Of a stretch of DNA of 64,000 bases, positions 1-7,800 are shown piece after piece. Position 1 is the stretch's first letter. Each line of letters opens with the position of its first letter. The stretch is from Candidatus Gallitreponema excrementavium. Its GTDB lineage: Bacteria > Spirochaetota > Spirochaetia > Treponematales > Treponemataceae. The stretch is taken from the NCBI GenBank assembly GCA_017694795.1, contig JADIMM010000070.1, positions 1 through 64,000 of the forward strand, in the 5' to 3' direction. Position numbers and translations under genes: made by a program. The notes below the pieces were generated by a model that saw only the letters and a program-made list of their open reading frames with translations, searched no databases and was not told the DNA's origin.

Positions 1-215
1 CGGTTCTTCAATCTGTTACCAGAACCTGCATCAAGCCCTTCCTCTCCGCCTGCAACTTCCTGCGGAGAGCCTTCCTTGGCTGAATCAAACATCTCGGCGA
101 TGATTGACTGGAATGAAGATCCGTCTTTTACAGCTTCTGCTTCCTTGGGATTCTTGTCTTCAACAGATTGCAACTGTACCTGGGATTGTTCCACTGTTGA
201 AATACTCTGAACCAT
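1..215 (-). CDS. FliK-like flagellar hook-length control protein, N-terminal fragment
   Basis: The reading frame opens with ATG at 215 and runs leftward out of the window, so only the first 71 codons are visible. A strong Shine-Dalgarno, GGAGGT at 225-230, lies 9 bases upstream of the ATG. The visible protein is hydrophilic and rich in Gln, Glu and Ser, without a signal peptide or membrane segment. It lies 60 bases after the flbB stop on the same strand, and in spirochaete flagellar operons fliK usually follows the flbA/flbB genes. FliK N-termini are poorly conserved, so the name rests on position and composition; the diagnostic C-terminal domain lies outside the window. Confidence 0.5.
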   Translation of the reverse strand, partial: MVQSISTVEQSQVQLQSVEDKNPKEAEAVKDGSSFQSIIAEMFDSAKEGSPQEVAGGEEGLDAGSGNRLKN

Positions 216-275
216 GCTGTACGTACCTCCATTTTCCGGCAAGTCCCAGCACTATAATTCAGACTTTTTTCCCGT

Positions 276-899
276 TTAAGGAAGCTGAGTAGGTTTCGAT
301 GCCATTTTACGCTGCAAAACCGCAGCCCGGTCAGAAGGCATCAAAGACATCCAATAAGAAACTATGGAGGTCGAACCTTCTTCCTGTGCTATTTCTTCAA
401 CCATACGAAGGGTGTCAATCACATCCTGATCGTCCATGTTAAGAAGAATATCTACAGCGTTCTGGGGCGGCATACCTGTTAAGTACTGGGCATTCTGCCG
501 GAGATTTACTCTTTCATTATCGTACCGGTTTACCGTTTCATTGAATGTTTTTTCTTTTTCTTCAAAGGCGGCTTCCCTTTCATCAAGAGCCTGCAGTCTT
601 TGTAAAATTTCCTCTTCCTGGGTTTTTAGCCCGGCCTCCCGTTTGTCCAGCTCTGCGGCCTTTAACTCCAAGGCTTCCATACGCCTTAAATATCTGTCTT
701 CGTCGATATCTGCTGTAGCAAGAGCCTGGGACGAAAGTGCAGTATCATTTTTGATACCTAAAAGACTGTACAAAGGTTCAAAGGCATTACGAGCCCGGAT
801 AAGCCCAAGATAGTCAAACCACCAGAGACCTGCAAAAATCAGAATTATAATCAATAAAATCAGAACGATAACCCGTCCAAGAACTGCTTTTTTTGCCAA
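276..899 (-). CDS. flbB: Periplasmic flagellar collar protein FlbB
   Basis: The 207-residue protein has one N-terminal membrane helix (about residues 8-27), a long charged coiled coil (about 65-125, with repeated Glu/Lys/Arg heptads) and a C-terminal MotE/MgtE_N-like helical domain with the segment 'QNAVDILLNMDDQDVIDTL'. This is the architecture of spirochaete FlbB, which builds the collar around the periplasmic flagellar motor and helps recruit stators. The start is TTG at 897-899: an AGGGG Shine-Dalgarno lies 7 bases upstream, and the nearby ATG at 906 is in another frame. The gene is 45 bases downstream of the large exported protein and precedes the fliK-like start. The shared MotE-like fold means homologues may be annotated as MotE. 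Confidence 0.75.
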   Translation of the reverse strand: MAKKAVLGRVIVLILLIIILIFAGLWWFDYLGLIRARNAFEPLYSLLGIKNDTALSSQALATADIDEDRYLRRMEALELKAAELDKREAGLKTQEEEILQRLQALDEREAAFEEKEKTFNETVNRYDNERVNLRQNAQYLTGMPPQNAVDILLNMDDQDVIDTLRMVEEIAQEEGSTSIVSYWMSLMPSDRAAVLQRKMASKPTQLP

Positions 900-944
900 A
901 ATACATCCCCTAAAAACGAACTCTACTTCAGTATACTTTTCATT

Positions 945-3900
945 TTAAAAATTGTACATATAAAAAAAAGAAAAGTACCATTTGAAAGTTTCCGGCACGA
1001 ATCTGGCAGTAAAATCAAAATCCAATTCAACAGAAGTCAAGGCACCGATAATGGGGGTAAATCCCCCGGTAACAGTTAAATCCAAATACTGAAAATACCC
1101 CCGGCCCAAGCCTTTAAATCCGGAATACCATACCCCCTTATAGGAGGCGGTAAAATCAATGTCATGAAAGTACAACAACCCCAAAGCCTTGTTTATGTTT
1201 ATATTCAAAAGACTGGAAAACAAACGGGTACCAAGAATAAAATTCCCATAATAATTGTATGCAGCTTTGTCGGTTAAAATATTGTCACCATAGCAGTGGT
1301 AAAAATAGGACTCTGAATCAACAGGAAAAAACAGCCCCGTGGTATACCCGGCAAAAAGAGATAATGCAAATGGAAAAGACATATTGACCCCACCGGGATC
1401 CCGGTTTACAGGAAGGAATTTCAAACCCCCCGGATGTTTATACGAAACCATTAATTCCTGGGAGTTTACAAAATCCAGGGACCCTGAATCAAACCGGTTT
1501 TGTAATTTAAAATCCACCGCAAATTCAGCATTAAAGCCCCGGGTATCATACTTTCCTGTCCCCGTTCTGATTCTCCGGTCAAAGCCGGTCTTAGCTCCAA
1601 AAACATAAATCCCGTAATCAAAAGGAAGTAAAAAAACCTCACCTGTAGAGCCTGTTTTTTCAAGGCTGCCGTAAGAATACAAAGGGCTTTTTTCAAGAAG
1701 GAATTCATCCGTAAGAAATGTATAATTATTAAAAAACTGCAAGTTAACGGAACCCGTACTCCCCTTTGGACCGAAAACGCTGAAACTGTAAGGCAAATTC
1801 CAGGAAACAGAGAGTTCTTTTCTGCCCTCATTACCAGAGATTCCTTTAATTTTATGGTCCAAAATTATTTCCAGGGGAAAATCATTCCAACCAAACCAAA
1901 AATCCAGATTAAAAACAGGAAAATTATAGTATGGATTATATCCGCCAAAGAAACTCAGATTCCAATATTCCCCCGGATGCCCGGCATGGTAATGAATTCC
2001 CGGAGTAATCACCGAATACCAAGGATTTGCAGAAGAAAAAGGGCCGAGGTTGAGCCCCGGCAAAACAAAGGCAGGGTAAAAACCGGAAAAGCATGAGTAT
2101 TTTTCAGAACCGGGTATGGGGAAGCGGAAATTTCTACTTTCAATCTCCCCTGAGAGTAATATCTCCTGTCCAGTAAATATTTTGTATTCCTGCAATGAGC
2201 CTGTATCTTTTTCTGAAATTTTGGCAAAAGAAAAAATACGCCGTTTATCAGAAATTGAAGTATAAAAAAAATCCGTACCAGCCATCAGGGGAAAATTTAT
2301 TCCTCCTGGAAAATAATCAAAGCTGAGACCGGCAGTATTGCCGCCAGGATTTAAAAATCCCCAAACCGGCACACCGTTTCCGGTTTCAAATCCAAGACAT
2401 AAAATTCTTTCCCCGTTTGGCAAAACGGAATTTGTAATGCTTAAAGGGAGGATTTTTCCTCCTGATGTTTCGGTTTCGTATCCTGTCAGGACTTCAAACA
2501 ATGAATCCCCTTTTAAAGCAAATAGTTTTCTATGGCTGCCTATATGTCCTATAAAAAGGATTCCCTTGTTTATTACCGGAGTTATATTGGCAGGCTGGAT
2601 TTTCACCCCATCAGTATTTTCCAAAAACAAGGAAGATGTTTTAGAAAAACAGGAATTACGCCCCGCAAGCCGTACATCAAAAAAATTAAGGGTGGGATAA
2701 TCCTCTGTCCTGGAAGAAAGACATACCAGCTTATATTCCCCTTCCGGCTCACTGTTGTTTTCAGGAATAAAAGCCGCTTCAAGGGAATCAGGAATTTCAA
2801 GGTTTAGAAAACGGAAATCTTCAAATGAAAAGAATTTTGTAACCCACTTATATCCATTTCCGGAACTTAAACATCCGGAAACGGCAAGATACTTTCCGTC
2901 ATGGGAAAATGACAGCTTAACCGAGGAAGCCCTGAAAGAAAAAACAGGCTTCAGTTTTTCTATTCCGTAAACACAGGGCTGGTCTTCCGTGAAACTATTT
3001 TCACCTGAGAACACATAGGAAAAGACCCTCTCCGAAACAGAATCATAAACTGCAACCCGCCCCACACCTTCTTTTTCCTCATAATAACAGTCAGCTGCTG
3101 TAACAGCAAAATCAAGCCCCTTTCCTGATAAACCGGTGCCGGAATCCTGGATAAATGAATTTTTACAAAACTCAACAGCTGTAATGCTGTTGCGGAAATT
3201 CTCCCATAAAACATCTATGGATAAACCGAAAGTCTTTTTAAAAACGCCATCGGTGAATAAAAAATTAAAAGAAGAGCTGTTTTCCAATAATGTGGTAATT
3301 TTGTTTTCGCCATAATTTTCTGCAAGATATTCAACAAAACCTGCACCGTAAATATAAGGCAAACTGCCGTCATAATATTCGTTCCCGGCACCGGAAACCT
3401 CCTGCCATGAAGGAAAATCCCCCAGGCTTTTTGCAAGGACAAGTTTTTCCCTATAGGAAGAATCATTTAATCTTCCCTGGGGAAAACCGTAAAAACCGGA
3501 AAGTACCGATGTTTCGCCGTACACAGCCAATCCTTCCACCAAAAAAAGAGGAAGATTGAATCCGTAGGAAGGTATCACATAATCCCCAAAAACAGCCGAT
3601 AAAAATCCGAAAAAAGAATCACGGTTTTCTGCTCCCAGGGCGTGGGTAAGTTCATGGGTAAAAACCCCAAGTAGGGTATCATTAAAAACAAGAAGTTCCC
3701 CTGAGCCGGGAATAGTATCGTTTATCACAATTCTGGTCCCCGGGTAAGGGGTGTAGTATCCGTTTAAGATTTTTTCATCAGAAGTCAGGATTACAGGGAT
3801 TTTTGTATTTTTTTTACGGCCTGTAAGGGCAGCACATTTTTCGTATATCCCGTCCCCTTTTTGGAATAAAAGAAGAGCCGATTCCGAGCTTTCCTCCGTA

Positions 3901-4016
3901 TACAGAATTTTTAAGAATTTTGTTTCAAGGCTGTAAATTCTGTGGGGAAAATCAAAAACCTGGGAATAGCCACAAACAAAGGAAAAAATAAATAAAATTC
4001 CGAAAATCTTTTTCAA
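945..4016 (-). CDS. Exported gluzincin-like protease with beta-propeller and C-terminal outer-membrane barrel
   Basis: This 1023-residue protein begins with a signal peptide (about residues 1-19). A zinc-peptidase segment follows: HELTH at 121-125 supplies HExxH, and EGLAVY at 161-166 supplies the downstream Glu expected of a gluzincin (peptidase MA-like). The middle part (about 290-640) has repeated beta-strand segments resembling a TolB/WD40-type propeller. The last 370 or so residues alternate aromatic and polar residues and end in Phe, as in outer-membrane beta-barrels. The start is TTG, with GGAGG at 4023-4027 six bases upstream. It is transcribed toward flbB with a 45-base gap, so it may share that transcript. 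It may be a surface-exposed protease; the substrate is unknown. Confidence 0.65.
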   Translation of the reverse strand: MKKIFGILFIFSFVCGYSQVFDFPHRIYSLETKFLKILYTEESSESALLLFQKGDGIYEKCAALTGRKKNTKIPVILTSDEKILNGYYTPYPGTRIVINDTIPGSGELLVFNDTLLGVFTHELTHALGAENRDSFFGFLSAVFGDYVIPSYGFNLPLFLVEGLAVYGETSVLSGFYGFPQGRLNDSSYREKLVLAKSLGDFPSWQEVSGAGNEYYDGSLPYIYGAGFVEYLAENYGENKITTLLENSSSFNFLFTDGVFKKTFGLSIDVLWENFRNSITAVEFCKNSFIQDSGTGLSGKGLDFAVTAADCYYEEKEGVGRVAVYDSVSERVFSYVFSGENSFTEDQPCVYGIEKLKPVFSFRASSVKLSFSHDGKYLAVSGCLSSGNGYKWVTKFFSFEDFRFLNLEIPDSLEAAFIPENNSEPEGEYKLVCLSSRTEDYPTLNFFDVRLAGRNSCFSKTSSLFLENTDGVKIQPANITPVINKGILFIGHIGSHRKLFALKGDSLFEVLTGYETETSGGKILPLSITNSVLPNGERILCLGFETGNGVPVWGFLNPGGNTAGLSFDYFPGGINFPLMAGTDFFYTSISDKRRIFSFAKISEKDTGSLQEYKIFTGQEILLSGEIESRNFRFPIPGSEKYSCFSGFYPAFVLPGLNLGPFSSANPWYSVITPGIHYHAGHPGEYWNLSFFGGYNPYYNFPVFNLDFWFGWNDFPLEIILDHKIKGISGNEGRKELSVSWNLPYSFSVFGPKGSTGSVNLQFFNNYTFLTDEFLLEKSPLYSYGSLEKTGSTGEVFLLPFDYGIYVFGAKTGFDRRIRTGTGKYDTRGFNAEFAVDFKLQNRFDSGSLDFVNSQELMVSYKHPGGLKFLPVNRDPGGVNMSFPFALSLFAGYTTGLFFPVDSESYFYHCYGDNILTDKAAYNYYGNFILGTRLFSSLLNININKALGLLYFHDIDFTASYKGVWYSGFKGLGRGYFQYLDLTVTGGFTPIIGALTSVELDFDFTARFVPETFKWYFSFFYMYNF

Positions 4017-4202
4017 TACTTTCCTCCGGTATTTTTTAATCCTATAACAACAGATTTTCCTGAATCCACAGAAAGGATAAACCTGTAATAATTATTGTAA
4101 AAAAGGCAAAAAAACTCAATTACCCGGCAAGACCACATTACAACAATGAAAAATACTCCATGGTATGGAAGAACTTTCTTTTTTTTGATATTAGTATAGT
4201 CT

Positions 4203-6197
4203 ATGCAGATAAACTATAAAGATGAGCTTAACCCGGAACAATACAAGGCAGTAACATCAATAGAGGGTCCAATTCTGATAATCGCCGGTGCCGGCTCGGG
4301 CAAAACAAGGGTGATTACTTTCAGAATGTCCTATATGCTGGAAAACGGTATACCCCAATCCTCCATTCTTGCACTGACATTTACAAATAAGGCTGCCCGG
4401 GAGATGGAAGAAAGAGTAAAAGATCTGACTCAAAAAAAGCTCCAGAACCTCACTGTCTGCACTTTTCATGCCTTTGGAGTTAAAATTCTCCGGCAGGACA
4501 TTGATAAACTGGGCTGGCGTTCAAACTTTAGCATTTATGACGATGTGGACAGGAACCAGCTTATAAAAGAAACCATAAGGGACAGGGGCAACTCCCCGGA
4601 CAATTACGACCTTTACGAGCTTGGAAGCCTTTTTTCGCAGATAAAAACCGGGATTAAGGATATCTCGCAAATTACCGAAGAATATGCAGAACTTTACAGG
4701 GGATATCAGGCAGGCTTAAAACTTTACAACGCCGTGGATTTTGACGATTTGATAGTTCTGCCTATAAAACTCTTCCGTGAACATAGGGATATCCTGCAAA
4801 AGTATAAGGACAGATACAAGTATATAATGGTTGACGAATTCCAGGATACCAGCATACAACAGTACCAGTTTATGAGGATGCTGGCAGAACACAATGTCTG
4901 CGTTGTAGGAGACGATGACCAGTCAATCTATTCATGGCGGGGGGCAAATTACAAAAACATTCTACTTTTTGAAGAAGATTTTCCTGATGTAAAGGAAATA
5001 AAACTGGAACAAAACTACAGGTCTACAGAGACAATTCTGGAAGCTGCCAACGGTGTCATAGCCCACAACACGAACCGAAAAGAAAAGGCCCTTTGGTCGG
5101 GAAACGGTGGCGGAAAGCCAATACAACTTTTTTTCCCGGAAAACGAGGCAGATGAAGCCGAATTTATCGCAGAGAACATCCAAACCATCAGCCTCCAGGA
5201 AAAGCGTAAATACGGGGATTTCGGAGTCCTGGTAAGAACAAATACCCTGACCCGGGCACTGGAAGAAGCCTTTTTGAATTTAAACATACCCTATGTTATG
5301 AGCGGGGGGACAAGTTTCTTCCAACGTAAGGAAATAAAAGATGTGGTAAGTTACCTCAGGGTAATTGCCAATCCGGATGACGATGTGAACTTACTCAGGA
5401 TTCTAAACACCCCGAGAAGGGGCATCGGGAAAAAAACGATTCAGGATATGTCGGATGTGGCAAAGGCAAGGGACTGTTCCCTTTGGACAGCAATGAACGC
5501 CCTTATATTTGCTTCGGATTCCCCTCTTTCAGAAAAATCCAAGGCCGACGTGGAAAGCTTTATCAACCTTATAACTTCCTGGCGGAGTACAATGCTTTCA
5601 GGTAAAGATTTATCCAAGAAAGTAAAAAAACTTGTGGACGACATTGATTACTGGGGATATCTTGTTCAAGAATACCAGAAAAGTGAAAAGGCCGCCCGCT
5701 TTAAATACCTTAACATAGAATATTTTATTAATTCCATTGGAATCTGGGAGAAAAACCCCGATGTTTTGGATCATTCACTTTTTGCCTATCTTAACAGAAT
5801 AAGCCTGATTACAAGAGATGACATGGAAGATGAGGACAACAATGGTAAGATCAACCTCATGACTATCCATGCCTCCAAGGGACTGGAATTTCCTGTAGTT
5901 TTTATTGCCGGGGCGGAGGACGGGATTATTCCCCATGCCAGAAGCCTGGAAGAAAACAGCGAAAACATCGAAGAAGAACGAAGACTTTTTTATGTGGCAA
6001 TAACAAGGGCCAGGGACAAACTTATTATAACCAGTTGCAGAAACAGGCGTAAAGGCGGAAGTTCTTCCGAATCATATCCTTCCCCGTTCATAGAAGAAAT
6101 TCCAGGACACCTGGTAGAATATAACGAACCTGTAATAGAAAACCAGGATGAAATCGCCTTTGAAGTCTTTGCCAAGATGAAGGAAAAATACAAGTAG
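4203..6197 (+). CDS. pcrA: UvrD/PcrA/Rep-family superfamily 1A DNA helicase
   Basis: The 664-residue protein shows the SF1A motifs in order: Q-motif region LNPEQ (about 9), Walker A GAGSGKT (29-35), motif II VDEFQDTS (about 215), motif III GDDDQSIYSWRGA, motif IV QNYRSTETIL, motif V IHASKGLEFPVVF and motif VI VAITRARDKL. It should be a 3'-5' ATP-dependent DNA translocase used in repair or replication restart. Paralogues named UvrD, PcrA and Rep cannot be separated here; the length is nearest Rep/PcrA and the C-terminal tail is short. An in-frame TAG at 4197-4199 fixes the start at ATG 4203. No Shine-Dalgarno precedes it, only -10-like sequence (TATTAG at 4189, TATAGT at 4195). Confidence 0.9.
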   Translation: MQINYKDELNPEQYKAVTSIEGPILIIAGAGSGKTRVITFRMSYMLENGIPQSSILALTFTNKAAREMEERVKDLTQKKLQNLTVCTFHAFGVKILRQDIDKLGWRSNFSIYDDVDRNQLIKETIRDRGNSPDNYDLYELGSLFSQIKTGIKDISQITEEYAELYRGYQAGLKLYNAVDFDDLIVLPIKLFREHRDILQKYKDRYKYIMVDEFQDTSIQQYQFMRMLAEHNVCVVGDDDQSIYSWRGANYKNILLFEEDFPDVKEIKLEQNYRSTETILEAANGVIAHNTNRKEKALWSGNGGGKPIQLFFPENEADEAEFIAENIQTISLQEKRKYGDFGVLVRTNTLTRALEEAFLNLNIPYVMSGGTSFFQRKEIKDVVSYLRVIANPDDDVNLLRILNTPRRGIGKKTIQDMSDVAKARDCSLWTAMNALIFASDSPLSEKSKADVESFINLITSWRSTMLSGKDLSKKVKKLVDDIDYWGYLVQEYQKSEKAARFKYLNIEYFINSIGIWEKNPDVLDHSLFAYLNRISLITRDDMEDEDNNGKINLMTIHASKGLEFPVVFIAGAEDGIIPHARSLEENSENIEEERRLFYVAITRARDKLIITSCRNRRKGGSSSESYPSPFIEEIPGHLVEYNEPVIENQDEIAFEVFAKMKEKYK

Positions 6198-6297
6198 GAA
6201 TTTCCCCCGATTTAAAACGGGGAAAACAATATGATTCTTTTAAGATTATTAGCCGGAGAAATAAGGCTGAAAATTCTTTAGGAAAAGGTAAAGAAAA

Positions 6298-6969
6298 ATG
6301 GACATATCCGGGAAAAAAAACAAAAACAAGGGCATTGAATTACTTTCCAGGAGTGAGATTTCAGAAATTTTCGAAATCTTTAAAAAGAAAAACCCTGCTC
6401 CAAAAAGCGAACTCACAGCACCTAATAACTACACTTTTCTTGTATCTGTGGTTCTTTCTGCCCAAAGTACTGACAAAAGTGTAAATAAAGCCACAAAGGA
6501 ACTGTATGAAAAAATTAAAACACCGGAAGAAATGCTTGGGCTGGGGGAAGAAAAACTCCTTGATTACATAAAATCCATAGGGCTTTACAAATCAAAGGGT
6601 AAACATATCATCCAGCTTTCACAAATTCTGACAGAAAAATTTGGCAGTTCCATACCGGAAACTTTTGAAGACCTGATCAGCCTTCCCGGGGTAGGAAGAA
6701 AGACTGCAAATGTTATCCTCAACTCGGTTCATAAAAAACCTACAATGCCGGTGGATACCCATATACTCAGAATAAGCCCCAGAATCGGGCTTGCAACAGG
6801 CAATACCCCGGAAAAAGTTGAAAAAGAACTTCTTGAGGTTATCCCGGAACAATATCTTTTAAATGCCCATCACTGGCTTATACTCCACGGAAGATACATC
6901 TGCACTGCAAAAAAACCGGACTGTTCCAACTGCCCCATTGAAAGACTCTGCAAAAAAAACAACCTGTAA
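6298..6969 (+). CDS. nth: Endonuclease III (DNA glycosylase/AP lyase)
   Basis: This 223-residue enzyme removes oxidised pyrimidines and cleaves the abasic site in base-excision repair. The helix-hairpin-helix LPGVGRKTANVIL carries the catalytic Lys, and VDTH about 15 residues later carries the catalytic Asp. Four Cys (C202, C209, C212, C218; spacing 6-2-5) form the C-terminal [4Fe-4S] motif. The length is normal for Nth, and the 20 or so extra N-terminal residues are Lys-rich. An AAGG sequence nine bases before the ATG serves as ribosome binding site. It lies 100 bases after the helicase gene on the same strand and is convergent with the V-ATPase operon. Confidence 0.95.
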   Translation: MDISGKKNKNKGIELLSRSEISEIFEIFKKKNPAPKSELTAPNNYTFLVSVVLSAQSTDKSVNKATKELYEKIKTPEEMLGLGEEKLLDYIKSIGLYKSKGKHIIQLSQILTEKFGSSIPETFEDLISLPGVGRKTANVILNSVHKKPTMPVDTHILRISPRIGLATGNTPEKVEKELLEVIPEQYLLNAHHWLILHGRYICTAKKPDCSNCPIERLCKKNNL

Positions 6970-6975
6970 TATAAA

Positions 6976-7005
6976 GCCCCGGGAGTTTTTTTAAATTTCC
7001 GGGGC
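6976..7005. repeat. Small GC-rich hairpin downstream of nth
   Basis: GCCCCGG at 6976-6982 pairs with CCGGGGC at 6999-7005 around a T-rich loop. No T-tract follows on either strand, so it is a poor intrinsic terminator alone. It may protect the nth mRNA 3' end next to the stronger element at 7029-7099. Confidence 0.5.
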
Positions 7006-7028
7006 AAAAAACAGAAATTTGCCGCAAA

Positions 7029-7099
7029 AAAAAACGGCCCGGGATTTTAACTTCCGGAAGTGTCCAACAATTGGGCACACTTCACTTGAGCCGTTTTTT
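7029..7099. terminator. Bidirectional terminator between nth and the V-ATPase operon, with a nested hairpin in its loop
   Basis: AAAAAACGGC at 7029-7038 pairs perfectly with GCCGTTTTTT at 7090-7099, giving a T-tract on both strands. It sits between the convergent nth and atpK stops. The 51-base loop contains a second inverted repeat (7057-7083), described separately. Confidence 0.75.
7057..7083. repeat. IS3/IS150-end-like sequence inside the terminator loop
   Basis: Read on the minus strand from 7084, the sequence begins TGAAGTGTGCCC and continues to TTGGACA. It resembles IS150-group terminal inverted repeats, which start TG and contain a CCC run and GTTGGACA. It folds on itself: GAAGTGTCCAA (7057-7067) against TTGGGCACACTTC (7071-7083) with one bulge. 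A similar sequence sits in the terminator loop near 27.8 kb. Confidence 0.45.
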
Positions 7100-7124
7100 A
7101 TAACAATTGTCTTTAATCTTGAAA

Positions 7125-7562
7125 TCAGTTACACAAACCGAATGAGAATGCCATGGCAAACAGGGCAACAGTTTCGCAAAGTCCTACAACCATGATGTAC
7201 TGGGCAAATCCCTTTCCTGTTTCCCCTAATGCATCAGAAGCCGCAGCACCGGCTTTACCCTGGAAATAGGCAGAAAAAGCCATTGCCAAACCGGAGAAAA
7301 TTCCCAATGAAAGATACAAAGCACCCTTATCAGGATTATTCAAGGCAGCAGTATGAATTCTTCCCATGAGAAGAAAACCATAAATAGTTTGAGTAAGAGG
7401 AGCTCCCGCAAAAACGGTAAGAATGAAGGGGGCCGGCTTATTATTCATATAACAGCGTTTCCATGCTCCGATTGCAGCCTGACCGGCAACTCCGATTCCA
7501 AAGGCTGAACCCATAGCAGCAATTCCCATAACACAGGCAGCTCCAAATAATCCAAGACTCAT
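7125..7562 (-). CDS. atpK: V-type ATP synthase subunit K (rotor proteolipid)
   Basis: This 145-residue membrane protein has four helices arranged as two fused hairpins and forms the rotor ring of the V-type ATPase. With the start at ATG 7562, candidate ion ligands are Thr57-Gln58 in helix 2, Gln101 in helix 3 and Glu130-Thr131 in helix 4. This matches the Na+ site of Enterococcus hirae NtpK (Thr64, Gln65, Gln110, Glu139). The frame is open to TTG 7568, but AGGAG at 7569-7573 sits six bases before ATG 7562 and would touch the TTG, so the ATG is chosen. It is the last gene of the operon, 238 bases after atpI, and ends at the bidirectional terminator. Confidence 0.93.
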   Translation of the reverse strand: MSLGLFGAACVMGIAAMGSAFGIGVAGQAAIGAWKRCYMNNKPAPFILTVFAGAPLTQTIYGFLLMGRIHTAALNNPDKGALYLSLGIFSGLAMAFSAYFQGKAGAAASDALGETGKGFAQYIMVVGLCETVALFAMAFSFGLCN

Positions 7563-7800
7563 AACCAACTCCTATAAAAGTAAAGAATCTTTTCTTAATA
7601 ACAATATATGAAACTAAGAAAGAACCTGACACAATCTACAACGTAAACCGTATCAAATTGATTTTTAATCATTCCCTTTTAGTATTAAGGCATTTAAAAA
7701 ACGGCAGCAGCTATGCAACGCACAGCAGGACTGCAAGCAGTTTCCCACTCCCTTTTATTTTAAATCCCGCCCTTAACAAACGGAATTATGAAATAACAAA
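7563..7800. other. Spacer between atpI and atpK
   Basis: This gap is much longer than others in the operon. It holds the atpK Shine-Dalgarno at 7569-7573 and a GC-richer patch at about 7704-7745 that could form weak hairpins. No convincing small gene, terminator or promoter was found. Confidence 0.4.

Noticed and set aside
7700..7745. Possible small RNA or hairpin between atpI and atpK
   Set aside because: The stems are imperfect and no promoter or T-tract accompanies them.
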